From contig JAKZAP010000012.1 in assembly GCA_023053575.1 (NCBI GenBank), positions 8,866,230 to 8,930,229 of the forward strand: a stretch of DNA of 64,000 nucleotides, in the 5' to 3' direction. A model generated the notes under the pieces. That model ran no database searches. It had not been told where the DNA came from and was given only the letters and a program-made list of their open reading frames with translations. The DNA is from Branchinecta lynchi. Its lineage: Eukaryota; Arthropoda; Branchiopoda; Anostraca; Branchinectidae. Positions 56,201 through 60,585 of this stretch are shown piece by piece (position 1 is the stretch's first letter; each line of letters opens with the position of its first letter). Made by a program: the position numbers and the translations under genes.

Positions 56201-58639
56201 ATATAATAATGGGGCACAGTTTTCGGATTCACTTCTGGTTAACTTGTACATGGTCGGTCTTAACTGCCGATTTTGTGATTATTCCACGGTTTGCTGCTGA
56301 CCCCCCTTGAAATCTGAAGGTGGACAATTGCCCACCACCCTCCTTATGCTGTATGAGATCTGTATTTTAACAGGACAAATCATGCTATGTCTCGGCACAG
56401 TCTCTCGTCGGCAATAAATCAGAAAAACAAGAGCAGGAAGCTCATATGGCACTTGCAAGACTGGGTCAGATGGAAGTGATGGTCAAAAGTTTCATCCTGA
56501 TCTCTCCACTCTATGCGTGTCACAAGATGTCCGGTTCTCCCTCCGAACCCCCCCCCCCCCCAGTTCATCGGATCCGGTCCGGACTTGATAGGTATGGGAC
56601 ATGCTGAGACATGTTCAAGTTTCGTTAAGATCTGACAACCCATTCGAAAGTTATGCTTGCTACTAATTTCCGAATTCTGCCGTCTCCCCCTCCCCCCACG
56701 ATAGTCAGATCGGGCAAGTGACTGTTTCTAAGTCAATCTGGTCGGGTCCCTCAGATTCCTGCCAAGTTTTATCGTCCTAGCCCACCTGGAAGTATATTAA
56801 CTACAAATCGCCGGAATTCCAGAACCCCCCTCCACCTCCCCCCACAGTTTCCGACTCCCGTCCAGTCCTGTCAGTGATGTATATAGAGCGTATGCTTGTT
56901 CTTCGCACCAAGTTTCATCCTGATCGCTCCACTCTGAGAATTTCACACGATTTCCGGTTCTCCCCTCCGACTCCCCCCAGATTCGTCGGATCCGGCCCGG
57001 ACTTGAAATGAGACATCTAAGACACGAGATCTTTTCAGACGTCAAGTTTTATTAAGATCCAATCAAAGAAAGTTATGCATATCCCTATTTTCCGGATTCC
57101 GTCAGCTCCCCCTCCCCCCACGATGCTCGGATCGGGCAAGTGATTATTTCCAAGTTAGTTTGATCGGGTCCCTGATATGCCTGCCAAGTTTGGTCGTCCT
57201 AGCCCACCTGAAAGTACATTAAATACGGATCGCCGGAATTCCGCCCCACCCCCCTCCAACTCCCCCACAGCGTCCAAATCCAGTTGGTTCTGTCAATGAT
57301 GAATCTAGAGCTTGTGCTTGTTTTTACCACCAAGTTTCAACCCGATTGCTCCACAAGGGGAGTTTCACACGATTTCCGGTTCCCCCCTCCTACTCCCCCC
57401 CCCCCCAGATTCATCGTATCCGGTCCGGAATCTAAATGAGACATCTAAGACACGAGATCTTTCCAGATATTAATTTTCATTACGATCCGATCACCCGTTC
57501 GAAAGTTATGAATGTCCCTATTTTCCGGATTCCACCACCTCCCCCTCCCCCTCCCCCCACGACGGTCGGATCAGGCAAGTGACTATTTCCAAGTTAGTTT
57601 GGTCGGGTGCCTAATATGCCTGCCAAGTTTCATTGTCCCAGCATACCTGGAAGTACCCTAACTCGCAAACACCGGACTAACCGACCGACCGACCGACGGA
57701 ACTGTGATCGGTATATAGCACTTGGCCGGAAGGCAAGTGCCATAAAAACTGAGTCTTAACTCAGCACAGGACAGAATATTTTTTTTTAGTAGCCATTCGG
57801 TGATGGTGTGCTGTCCCCAGAGGAGCCGTCTCCTTCCCACTCCCCTCCCGTCATCGCTTCGTCGGTCCAAGAGCCACAGTGACAATCGTTTTTTGCAAAA
57901 CCCTCCCATTTATCTCCTCAGTTTTCAGACAAATTAATACTAGAATTTTTTTTTCAAATTTATTTCAGAGCCTATTAGTTAATTATGTTGTTTGTTGTTA
58001 TTAGTTGTTGTTGCTTCTTTATTGTATTCAACGACTTATACAAGCTGTAAGCTACTTGGGTTATAACTTGACAGATTAAATGTCAGCTTGTTGCCAGTCC
58101 ATCAGGCAACGCTTTCAGAAAAGAGAGACAAAACACTTTTCATTGATTTATAAATATCAGATTTATATCATAGACATTCAGGACTATCAGTAATATCTTT
58201 CCACTAAGTTCTAAGAAAGCTGAGCCTTTTTTCTGCAGTTATAATTAACCGAAAGAATAGCTGTATTTTTTCTTGGTCTTGCTTTTTACTAGCTTACTTG
58301 CGTAATTAGTTGAGAAAAACTAGTGGACAAAATCCACTCAACCTGTTCAAGATCTGTATGACAACAGCAGACATGCAATGCTTGACTAAAAATGAATTAT
58401 CTGAATTGCAGTTGTCTTCTTTTTTCTTAATAAGTTAACAATAAATCTTTATACCTTGAATACCTACTTCATAAGTTACTAACCATCAACTTTGTGTTCG
58501 AATCTGAACTTCAGTGCATTCATTGCCATTTTCAAGGCATCATCCATGATGCACTCTTGATGTAGAAGAAAGCGGTGCATCCAGTTACCTGACATGGCCT
58601 CATTCTTGAGTCTATCTATGTCAGACTTCAGAAACTTTT
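23059..58639 (-). CDS. MOSPD2: MOSPD2-like protein (CRAL-TRIO + MSP domain, membrane anchored), multi-exon
   Basis: MOSPD2 is an ER-anchored tether: its MSP domain binds FFAT motifs on partner proteins, and its CRAL-TRIO domain contacts lipids. In order the exons are 58484-58639, 52069-52240, 51060-51223, 47550-47767, probable linker pieces near 43894-43976 and at 37429-37510, then 24221-24550 and 23059-23214. Exons 1-4 here join in phases 1, 2, 1, 0 and cover the CRAL-TRIO region (EITPEVFGEKIMRVG, MFEMPWLLNG, VWKVIKGWLPPKSISLVKFL). 24221-24550 gives most of the MSP domain (ITSPDKYSVRPSTGVLEPDG). The last exon gives a basic stretch and a hydrophobic anchor (FTVLQLVLILVVLYLMVA). Not found: the start codon exon(s), and the exon for the first MSP strands expected between 24.6 and 37.4 kb. 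Introns hold many transposons. Confidence 0.85.
23473..23900 (+). mobile_element. family A long repeat, copy 3 (short)
   Basis: Left end TTTTTATGGCACTTG...TCAAGTGCCACAT, then GGACGATGAAACTTGGCA and G runs at positions equivalent to the other copies. The right end AAGTGCCATATGAGCTC is missing. It is in the last MOSPD2 intron. Confidence 0.5.
24221..24550 (-). CDS. MOSPD2: MOSPD2 exon with most of the MSP domain
   Basis: Acceptor GTTTCCGTTTAG, donor AAG/GTATGT, 110 codons in phase 0. Residues IKITSPDKYSVRPSTGVLEP, DKFLVMAFELD and HFRLKCSLAPG are MSP/VAP-domain strands, followed by a linker (ATPPPVKQYDEVLSK). The first two MSP strands must come from an earlier exon that I did not find. Confidence 0.87.
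24700..25180. repeat. dispersed repeat, copy 1 of 3
   Basis: Shares CAACTTATTTTTATGTCATT, TTCAGAATATCTGCGGCCGT, ACGCGGCTTTTCAGT and ATGAACATCGATC-like blocks with 37840-38310, and more weakly with 30870-31440. All three lie in MOSPD2 introns. Old copies of one unknown element. Confidence 0.5.
25200..25990. other. intron, no recognised feature
   Basis: Short open frames on the minus strand show no family resemblance, and no paired ends were seen. Confidence 0.35.
25995..26240 (-). mobile_element. LINE ORF2 end and tail, copy 1 of 3
   Basis: The minus strand encodes VRRSERNTDNQFSPFRAHSS and QFLRSFIPSLISGHFL, then runs to TTCTAGCTTTTAGC. The same peptide recurs at 51815-52005 (VRRFERNTGNQFSPYPANSS) and, decayed, at 49600-49825. 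This is a LINE second-protein C terminus; the tail of a related copy ends in TTGATTGATTGATTG (27505-27540). Confidence 0.65.
26600..26745 (+). ncRNA. candidate hammerhead ribozyme with long stem I
   Basis: Arms TTTGACGGTGCAAAACG (26637-26653) and CGTTTTTCACCTTCAA (from 26721) pair with few mismatches and enclose CTGAAGA (26657-26663), GAAA (26686-26689) and TTATC ending at 26720. Stem II is partly broken (GAGACGCTT against AAGGGCC). Stem III can pair ATA/TAT, then AGCT with AACT imperfectly. Left flank CTTCAGCCCAAGGTGGCTGC belongs to the same foldback family. Confidence 0.35.
26938..27221. mobile_element. MITE with GGTTGCGTTCC ends and many TTAAC/GTTAA words
   Basis: Ends GGTTGCGTTCC and GGAACGGAACC are inverted, flanked by ATA on both sides (26935-26937 and 27222-27224), a 3-bp duplication as for Harbinger elements. 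The inside holds about ten TTAAC or GTTAA words in palindromic pairs such as GTTAACAATCGTTAAC. Confidence 0.65.
27485..27545 (+). mobile_element. LINE 3' tail, TTGATTGATTGA
   Basis: TTTTAGCTTTTAGCTATTCG, GATTAAACTTGATTGATTGA and further TTGA units. The same ending, reversed, is seen at 49573 and 51790. Only the tail is present. Confidence 0.55.
27550..28480. other. intron, no recognised feature
   Basis: A C run near 28037 and scattered short words only; no coding block or paired ends that I can support. Confidence 0.3.
28485..28612 (+). mobile_element. LINE 3' UTR and tail (TTAC repeats)
   Basis: TTTCCGAAATGGCGGGTCAT then AAATAAA and TTACTTACTTACTTAC. It matches the ending after the reverse transcriptase relic at 47.8-48.6 kb, so probably the same LINE family. 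Confidence 0.55.
28965..29060 (+). repeat. hammerhead-like repeat, degenerate core
   Basis: CTGACGA at 28974-28980 is followed by GGACCTTGCCAAGAAAGGTC, in which stem II keeps pairing through changes on both sides relative to other copies; GAAA has become GCAT. Ends with AGCTGACATCC. Confidence 0.45.
29510..29930 (+). mobile_element. LINE relic, ORF2 end and ATGTCT tail
   Basis: The frame 29513-29713 reads YFTRHSEDLAHERRNTTRAG, SVWNDLPEPVSEA and ASFKRMVKSHYLKRKEV, the typical end of CR1/jockey-type proteins (WN.LP...FK). Stop TGA at 29711. The 3' part ends GAAATAAAAAAATGTCTATG TCTATG, a hexamer tail. Confidence 0.7.
30077..30531. mobile_element. hAT-like MITE with exact 8-bp target duplication
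   Basis: Inverted ends CGAGGGGTTACCAACT and AGTTGGTAACCCCTCG are perfect over 16 bp and flanked by CCTGATCG on both sides (30069-30076, 30532-30539). GTGTGCCCGAC blocks lie near both ends. The open frames inside are non-coding. A relative lies at 42817-43063. Confidence 0.8.
30590..30780 (+). mobile_element. GTGTTGCCA element, third copy
   Basis: AGTGTTGCCATATTGGCGG at the left and GATCATGATCTGGTATCACTG at the right, with GGGTATTGAAATTGG and TTTTTCAAAGACAGC inside, parallel to 5431-5672. Confidence 0.5.
30870..31440. repeat. dispersed repeat, copy 2 of 3 (most diverged)
   Basis: GGCAGCTTATTTTTATATCT, CACTGAAACATTTT, GTTCAGAATGTGCACTGC and GTACAAGCGCACAGAGGTAC match the other copies loosely. 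Confidence 0.4.
31722..31917 (+). repeat. 5' LTR
   Basis: 196 bp, begins TG and ends CA; AATAAA near 31890 could be the poly(A) signal, with TATATAG just before it. Short LTRs are usual for some metazoan Ty3/Gypsy lineages. Confidence 0.93.
31921..31938 (+). promoter_or_regulatory. candidate primer-binding site
   Basis: TGGCGACGAGGATTCGGA starts three bases after the 5' LTR. The leading TGG pairs with the CCA end of a tRNA; I cannot name the tRNA. Confidence 0.6.
31985..35938 (+). CDS. Ty3/Gypsy gag-pol polyprotein, single 1317-codon frame
   Basis: Retrotransposon polyprotein for particle formation, reverse transcription and integration. Seen in order: a Gag region; two CCHC zinc knuckles (CFRCGKSNHSASDC near residue 197, CHKCSKQGHISTAC near 217); an aspartic protease ELDTGCAVSLM with D near 312; reverse transcriptase with LDMSGAYQQIELDE and LPFGVSSA; RNase H (CTDASPFGVSA, REALAIIFGLKKF, WTDNKPL); integrase zinc HHCC (HAGHLG...CLSCQ) and D,D,E catalytic blocks (HIDYAG, SDNGPQF, NGQAERT). 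The reverse transcriptase box, normally YxDD, reads ILDD at residues 589-592, so the tyrosine is replaced. Gag and Pol share one frame with no frameshift or stop. ATG at 31985 is the first in frame after the primer site. Confidence 0.93.
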   Translation: MSASFGVLKEYEPSSSFTEYVERLEQYFAANDIQEEVKKKAIFLTCVGERTYSLIRNLVSPKKPKDVKIADLIALTIEHLCPKPIVIAERFKFHQRSQKQGETVNQFVAELKSLAKHCNFGTFLDEALRDRFVCGLYSAACQRRLLSEADLTLTRAVEIASGMEAAEMEAGNIHTGNVNPGGSMDVNEVRTNGKQKCFRCGKSNHSASDCYFAKAVCHKCSKQGHISTACRSKDSGERASQKYNNSRGPYKPTKKKADIRHVESAPPQVRSTECPTPSQSDDNWLVYHVGRGQSEILVNLEINGQQTKFELDTGCAVSLMSEENFRKLCPTVELRKSQKKLTAYGGHEIEVCGEVVVDARYERQSKRLELIVVNGKGPSLFGRNWLSEFKLNWSSINSVHDKPIEEQIASEFADLFTGSGKIKGVKAVLRIKVDATPKFFKPRAVPYALREKVELELDRLVKEDILEKVESSEWATPIVPTLKPCGNVRICGDYKVTINQCLEEPEYPMPTPEEIFSNLNGGSKFSKLDMSGAYQQIELDEDSREYTTINTHMGLFRYKRLPFGVSSACAIFQRVVDEILSEIPGAAHILDDIILSGKGDRELLKLLRSVLQKLREYNVKLKREKCVFVADVVEYFGFIVSKDGIQPSPKKVEAICKIDSPQNKDELRSFLGLINYYRKFIPDMSTLCYRLNDLMKDGKVWDWTIECESAFSKLKEALVGENLLVHYDKNLPLILCTDASPFGVSAILSHVYPDKSERPILYASRTLSSAERNYAQIEREALAIIFGLKKFHIYLYGVKFELWTDNKPLTFIFGEKTGIPVMTTSRLQRWAIIMSSYRYTVKFKPASENLNADALSRLLPKTSAIAHPNDRDEASALLVRQLQSLPVSASDVAYETKSCPILSRVVEFTVKKWPDRKEIPVDLLPFYRVKDELSMQSGCLFRGLRIVVPNMYRKYVLEELHAGHLGMVKMKSVARFRVWWPKIDEDIESLVSKCLSCQLERNRPHPVVSQWPKAEEPWRRVHIDYAGPFLGSMFLIVVDSCSKWLEVVAMTRTDSQRTIEVLGSIFCRYGCPVELVSDNGPQFTSREFEEFLSKNGVKHTLTPPFHPSSNGQAERTVQTVKQKLRIFSHDETPMHENLSKFLFHYRGSVHSATGSSPAKLFLGRELRTRLDLLQPQKDVPVAKQGDGKYSVGDAVFTLDYRNRQRPQWIQGIIHKCVSPVIYLVQVNNMVWKRHLDQLRRSHIPLTKPFDFGYWEASVDSLQPTVKTPGQVRMMPELQVEQPISVPIPAPTEMPILSPVVRRSTRYRREPDRFQSGV
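35945..35954 (+). promoter_or_regulatory. polypurine tract
   Basis: GCGGGGAAGG ends directly at the 3' LTR; a purine run here primes plus-strand synthesis in LTR elements. Confidence 0.7.
35955..36150 (+). repeat. 3' LTR
   Basis: 196 bp, no difference from the 5' LTR found by reading both through. Followed by GTAAG, the target duplication. Confidence 0.93.
36400..36545. repeat. foldback with AGCCAATCAGAT arms
   Basis: CGAGTTTTAGCCAATCAGAT and ATCTGATTGGCTGGTACGAG are imperfect inverted arms around TTATTTTGCGGGCTTATTTTTG. GATCTGATTGGCTCTTCAT also occurs at 44194. Confidence 0.4.
36544..36775. mobile_element. AGCGTGTTCCA MITE, right-truncated copy
   Basis: GAGCGTGTTCCACCCTACTT at the left, then CGTAGATACTACGCATGAAG and CAAGGCTGGACGCATTTTTT; the right end has decayed to GAGAGGAATGCTCC. 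Confidence 0.5.
37429..37510 (-). CDS. MOSPD2: probable MOSPD2 linker exon with GC donor
   Basis: On the minus strand: acceptor CATTTCAG, then VTFAVSDDTGSMDTELSDGS and NQSRVLE, then a GC-type donor AAG/GCAAGT. 82 nt, phase 0 to 1. An acidic, Ser/Asp-rich linker before the MSP domain fits MOSPD2. Without the GC donor the frame stops within six codons. Confidence 0.55.
37840..38310. repeat. dispersed repeat, copy 3 of 3
   Basis: Best match to 24700-25180, with blocks such as ATCATTTAACTGAATACA, TTCAGAATATCAGCGGCCGT and AACGCGGCTTTTCAGT. Confidence 0.5.
38788..39516 (+). mobile_element. family B long repeat, copy 4 (left-truncated)
   Basis: It starts at ATCGCAAAAGTTGTCCG, so the GGGATCCC left end is lost. 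GTCCGTCCGTCTG, three or so units and the right end GGGATCCCATCG...TTTGGTCTTGTT are present. Confidence 0.58.
39740..39810. repeat. short repeat shared with 54470-54540
   Basis: AGAGACCTTTGAG.TTGAAGG, TAACTTCA and AAAAACGCAACTA occur in the same order at both places. Confidence 0.45.
39990..40060 (+). mobile_element. LINE-like 3' tail
   Basis: GCTAGTTGGCCCTTAGTTGA then ATAAATATAAATAAATAAAA. No coding part is left. Confidence 0.4.
40593..42002 (+). mobile_element. family B long repeat, copy 5 (complete)
   Basis: Both GGGATCCC ends, a GTCC tract and at least six tandem units. Contains the uninterrupted TAGCCTTAATCTG site near 41865 that in copy 2 holds the LINE fragment. Confidence 0.6.
42817..43063. 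mobile_element. hAT-like MITE, relative of 30077-30531
   Basis: CAAGGGGTTACCT and GGGTAACCTCTC are inverted ends; flanks GAGAACAAG (42808-42816) and GAGAACGAG (43064-43072) look like a target duplication with one mismatch. The inside has GGTGCTGGCACC words in palindromic order. Confidence 0.6.
43260..43550. other. intron, homopolymer runs only
   Basis: A T run near 43260 and a G run near 43384-43400; nothing else recognised. Confidence 0.3.
43649..44335. mobile_element. terminal-inverted-repeat element surrounding the acidic exon
   Basis: Ends CATTGTCCAAATAGGTGT and ACACCTATTTGGACAATG are perfect inverted 18-mers. A second copy at about 46985-47391 shares the inside but lacks about 140 bp (43893-44035) in the middle. 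Related sequence is also at 20290-20390. Confidence 0.65.
43894..43976 (-). CDS. MOSPD2: possible MOSPD2 acidic linker exon (weak donor)
   Basis: From acceptor GTGAG at 43977 the minus strand reads PTLGRGELEQEGMDAEDDSD and VQDDSEINA in phase 0, which fits the phase of both neighbouring exons. Acidic linkers are usual here in the family. The donor (GTCCAT) is poor, so the right boundary is uncertain, and the exon lies in a transposon-like repeat. Confidence 0.35.
44770..45900 (+). mobile_element. old long repeat with degenerate tandem units
   Basis: GATGTCTGTCTGTGACCACA and ATAACTTCCGAATGAAGGGA recall the left arm of family B. From 45300, words CAGAAGCTGATTT, GACGGATTTC and TGCCGACAA recur at about 130-240 bp spacing. 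A LINE-like tail (45005-45298, ending AATAAATCAATCAATCA) interrupts it. Confidence 0.4.
46015..46319. mobile_element. AGCGTGTTCCA MITE, complete copy
   Basis: GAGCGTGTTCCATCCTACTT and GAGGGTGGAACAAGCTC are inverted ends; ATA flanks both sides (46012-46014, 46320-46322), agreeing with the 3-bp duplication of the other copies. Confidence 0.65.
46985..47391. mobile_element. second copy of the CATTGTCCAAATAGG element
   Basis: GAATAGCGCTATACGAGATG, AGGTTCTTATCAATGCAGCG and GCGCGCCCCGAGGAAAAGAG parallel 43680-44290; the right end ACACCTATTTGGACAATG is intact and the left end has decayed. Confidence 0.55.
47550..47767 (-). CDS. MOSPD2: MOSPD2 exon, end of CRAL-TRIO domain
   Basis: Acceptor TTCATTACAG, donor AAG/GTAGGG; 2 + 216 nt. 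Reads AVWKVIKGWLPPKSISLVKF, then YIAPDQALKEWGGKDDYQYS and FVPEV, the last helices of the lipid-binding domain. Confidence 0.85.
47790..48625 (+). mobile_element. LINE relic with reverse transcriptase YADD box
   Basis: At 47872-47915 the frame reads AISYIAYADDVLLVS, the catalytic YADD box, then an in-frame TGA. After it the frame 47931-48497 continues the protein to a FHEFFMRS end (TESLKWLG-like region, IYSAFCTPYILYCSGVY, YNHCKFLMYLPRSCRNHK). The 3' part ends GGCGGGTTATAAATAAAATA. 5'-truncated and dead. Confidence 0.75.
48660..48740 (+). repeat. hammerhead-like repeat, decayed
   Basis: CTGAAGA (48668-48674) and GGACCCTTGCCAAGACGAG remain, GAAA is lost (CCATATCGCTGC). Confidence 0.4.
48785..48940. 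repeat. GCATACAGTAGCA repeat, reverse copy
   Basis: AAGCAGTAGAATCCAGTGGC, CCTACTGTAGTA and GTTACTACTGTATGCTACTA match 17096-17260 reversed. Confidence 0.42.
48940..49570. repeat. diverged repeat, partner of 50100-50560
   Basis: TTCGAGCCTTTTCCAAGACC, AATCTCGGCAAAATTC and GAGCAT...GCGCATG have loose counterparts at 50230-50350. CCCATTTACGAACTTGACC at 50530 suggests a reversed family B relic there. Confidence 0.35.
49573..49830 (-). mobile_element. LINE ORF2 end and TTGA tail, copy 2 of 3
   Basis: On the minus strand it ends in TTGATTGATTGATTGATTGA; the peptide seen at 25995 and 51823 can be followed only with breaks. Confidence 0.55.
50708..50924. mobile_element. AGCGTGTTCCA MITE, short complete copy
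   Basis: Ends GAGCGTGTTCCATCC and GGCGGAACACGCTC with TTC on both sides (50705-50707, 50925-50927). The centre is shorter than in other copies. Confidence 0.65.
51060..51223 (-). CDS. MOSPD2: MOSPD2 exon, CRAL-TRIO core
   Basis: Acceptor CTTTTTTTTTAG, donor AATG/GTACGT; 164 nt, completing an Arg codon from the previous exon. Reads EEKGNKVTVFIELTNCGVAS, MDLDFTAFLVALLRDYYPAM and LNYLIMFEMPWLLN, the core strands of the CRAL-TRIO fold. Confidence 0.87.
51230..51780. other. intron, no recognised feature
   Basis: A G run near 51339 and the words GTGTGTCACACA...GAGCCAC twice (near 51400 and 51730); no coding support. Confidence 0.3.
51785..52015 (-). mobile_element. LINE ORF2 end and tail, copy 3 of 3
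   Basis: The minus strand encodes VRRFERNTGNQFSPYPANSS and AQFLRSFIPSFISGHIL, then the CTAGCTTTTAGCTATTTGG tail; close to the MOSPD2 exon at 52069. Confidence 0.62.
52069..52240 (-). CDS. MOSPD2: MOSPD2 exon, start of CRAL-TRIO domain
   Basis: Acceptor CATTACAG, donor AAAG/GTATTA; 172 nt. Reads EITPEVFGEKIMRVGGFFPR, GRDKDGCRVFVIKPKTRTDE and KTEDLKKFLLYWFERLE. The GRDKDGCRVFVI segment is the characteristic early strand of the domain. Confidence 0.87.
52690..54170 (+). pseudogene. broken coding relic of unknown origin, CXC-like cysteine cluster at its end
   Basis: Reading frames with protein-like content alternate: MDQLTKKQVRIANSLKKEEK, then SDYLFCAKHGYSSFIRGLSP; later EHACALTERDILLASG, KARYLDKCLRNL and ENFSVLLKQSDSHTMKRL. 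Near 53940-54050, over two frames, is a cysteine-rich stretch (FCACKKSCSKNA then RDLLCASGVKCVN) resembling a tesmin/CXC motif, ending in an acidic tail and TAA. Stops and shifts throughout. Possibly a transposon-encoded protein. Confidence 0.45.
54470..54540. repeat. short repeat shared with 39740-39810
   Basis: AGAGACCTTTGAGGTTGAAGG and CAAAAACGCAACTAG in the same order. Confidence 0.42.
54550..55355. other. intron, no recognised feature
   Basis: ATTCGACTCCACATAGTTG and TACAAAGATATAGGAGA near 54693 echo ATTCGACTCCGCATAGTCAT at 22208, hinting at a further old repeat. No coding support. Confidence 0.3.
55360..55600. repeat. dispersed repeat paired with 10860-11090
   Basis: See shared words AAAATATTTTGCG, GAGTCGACAA, AACAAGAAAAT, TATCGTGAAAA and TTTCTAGTAAGGGTTGTGC. 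Confidence 0.4.
56000..56345. repeat. two tandem copies of the TTCGGATTCGCTTCTGG repeat
   Basis: CACAGTTTCGGATTCGCTTC at 56011 and CACAGTTTTCGGATTCACTT at 56217, each followed by TGGTTAACTTGTAC. Relative at 19925. Confidence 0.45.
56430..57755 (-). mobile_element. family A long repeat, copy 4 (reverse)
   Basis: In reverse: hairpin TTTTTATGGCACTTGCCTTC / GGCCAAGTGC, then TCGGTCGGTCGGTC, units with GGACGATGAAACTTGG-like words and CCGGACCGGATCC before G runs (here C runs), ending GTGCCATATGAGCTTCC. Confidence 0.55.
57780..58470. other. intron, no recognised feature
   Basis: AT-rich; no coding block and no paired ends seen. Confidence 0.3.
58484..58639 (-). CDS. MOSPD2: MOSPD2 first visible exon (N-terminal CRAL-TRIO helices)
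   Basis: Acceptor TGTTTTCTAG, donor GATG/GTTAGT; 156 nt. Reads KFLKSDIDRLKNEAMSGNWM, HRFLLHQECIMDDALKMAMN and ALKFRFEHKVD, the helical CRAL-TRIO N region (DIDRL...W...R). Enters in mid-codon, so at least one exon with the start codon lies at higher coordinates, perhaps beyond the window. Confidence 0.85.
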
Positions 58640-58763
58640 CTAGAAAACAGAAAAGAAAAATCAAAGGTTGACTAAAGAGCATGCCAGGCCTGTGCATCAT
58701 AGCCATAAGGAGCCACCTACGCATAATGTGTGAAGCTCATATTATGAGCTTCTTGATTCTCCA

Positions 58764-58936
58764 TACACTGTAAAAAGTTTCTCAGAGTAAGGGTTAAAGT
58801 TAACTGCAGCACTTGCTACTGGGATTAATCTTATCTCTACTGGGATAAGATTAATCCGAATTAGAGATTATCTTATCTTAGGAGAGACAAGATTAATCCC
58901 AGTAGCAAATACAACAAGATTTCTTTTTACAGTGTA
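58764..58936. mobile_element. Tc1/mariner-like MITE
   Basis: TA, then CACTGTAAAAAG at the left and CTTTTTACAGTG then TA at the right: 12-bp perfect inverted ends with a TA duplication. Inside, CTACTGGGATTAATCTTATC and GATTAATCCCAGTAGCAA form further arms. Confidence 0.75.
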
Positions 58937-58979
58937 TTCCAGTCCAGATGCCACATGCCATTTAATTCCCCTATCTGAA

Positions 58980-59060
58980 GGCCTGATGATTAGGACCCTT
59001 GCCATGAAGGGCCAATATATCACTGAAGAAGATCTTAGCTGACATCAATTTTACGTAGAT
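58980..59060 (+). repeat. hammerhead-like repeat with CTGATGA, broken core
   Basis: CTGATGA (58983-58989) is followed by an extra TTA before GGACCCTTGCCATGAAGGGC, and GAAA is reduced to AATA. AGCTGACATC closes it. Confidence 0.42.
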
Positions 59061-59499
59061 GGCACTTTAAACAAGGAACTTGTACCATGACAAATTAAAG
59101 CAATTGTTTTTTAACTGGACTGACAAGTTTAGTACTAGGAGAAGTCAAGTCTCATGTTTAAAGCCCTATCTCAGTAATATCTATTATCTTTCCTGACATG
59201 AGGATGTGAACTGATTAGAGAAATTTGCCTTTGGTTGGGATCACTATCCCTATGGCCAGTTTCTATCTGACTACAGTAGAGGTATGCTTATTCGAAAACT
59301 TCTCTAACTGTTTCACTACACTGGTTTTGCCTCTTGCTTATAAAACAGTCAAATGGAAAGGAAAAAATGACATACTCTATATCAGCTAATAGCGAACTAT
59401 TTCAGGATTATCCCGGCAAAAACTCTGAGTAAAATTTCGATTAAATTTTATTTTATTTTCAATTTACAAATCTGCTTCTTCTTCTATTTGAGGCATCTC

Positions 59500-59900
59500 T
59501 TGGTTCAAACTTCTTGGCTGAATGTGGGCTCTTCTCTGCAAAGTATTCAAATTTTAAAAGGAAAAACAGAGCCTCGTTTTTGTTGCAATAGCGCTGCCGC
59601 ATCGCTGCTGCAGCACTTCTTTGCTTTTGCATAATATACGTTTTTGGATTCACTTTCTTCTTGGTTGAAGCGGCAGCGCTGCAGCATCTTGCAGGGAAGC
59701 ACGGACTTGGTGAGGGAGCAAGTCCGTGATTCTCGAGAAGCGCTGCCGTCTTCTTCGGAAGCGCTGCAGTGCAAAAACGGATGTAGAAAGAATCAGTCCG
59801 GAATCGGCCGAGAAGTGGACCTGCAGCATGCAACAAAAAAGAGGCTCAGTAGTTGAGTCACTAACAGCAAAATATTCAAAGTAATAGAAAACTTGGAAAA
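59500..59900. repeat. foldback repeat with GCAGCGCTGC words
   Basis: GAGCCTCGTTTTTGTTGCA near 59569 pairs with TGCAACAAAAAAGAGGCTC near 59828, and outer AAGTATTCAAATTTT with AAAATATTCAAAG. At least four GCAGCGCT/GCGCTGC words lie between. No family recognised. Confidence 0.5.
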
Positions 59901-60479
59901 ATGCCTGGTTGGGTTTTAGTTTTTTCTTCAGCGACCATTCACAGTTAGGCAACGTTCACATTAAGCATGGGTGCTGTTCTGTTTTTTTTTCAAAAAACAG
60001 AAGAACAGAAAACAGGGCATTGTGAGAACAGAACAGAAACAGAAACAGGTGTCGTAGAAAACAGGTCACCTGTTCTGTTTCTGTTCTGTTTTTCTTTAAA
60101 AACAGAAAACAGCTGTTTTGTTGAAAAAAACAGCTGTTTAAACAGCTGTTTTCTGTTTTTCTTTAAAAACAGAAAACAGCTGTTTTGTTGAAAAAAACAG
60201 CTGTTTAAACAGCTGTTTTCTGTTTTTCCCACACTACCTATAACAAACCAAGTTGTGTGTTTGTTTCGAGCGAATAAAGTTCCCCGTCTCAGTTCTAAGC
60301 AAGGTTGTTACTAGTCAAACAGTTACAGGAGAAATAAAAACGATACTGATACTAGATTTCCAATGTTATTTTCTCGAGCGTCTTCTACGCTATACGAGTG
60401 CATTGCTTTCGAGCAAATACAAACAGACCGAAAAAGGCTGATTCACTCGGCAGGATGGTTTCAGTGGGGAGGGGATTCC

Positions 60480-60585
60480 CGTTACATGGGCCTGAAGAAA
60501 ACCCTCGCCAAGAAGGGCCGAAATACAGCTCTAATAAATTTCCGCTGATGTATCTGTTTCGCACTGTCGAATGTTTGGAAATGTA
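60480..60585 (+). ncRNA. candidate hammerhead ribozyme, best stem III
   Basis: CTGAAGA (60492-60498), CCCT/AGGG stem II around CGCCAAG, GAAA (60520-60523). Stem III pairs ATACA with TGTAT over five bases and ends at TATC, with cleavage expected after 60554. Downstream TGTTTCGCACTGTCGAA is the diverged stem I arm. The C-G pair in stem III replaces a T-T mismatch of other copies. Confidence 0.4.

Noticed and set aside
59459..59952. Coding exon candidates on the minus strand (100-125 codons)
   Set aside because: The region is a foldback repeat, and the frames do not resemble the expected MOSPD2 N terminus.
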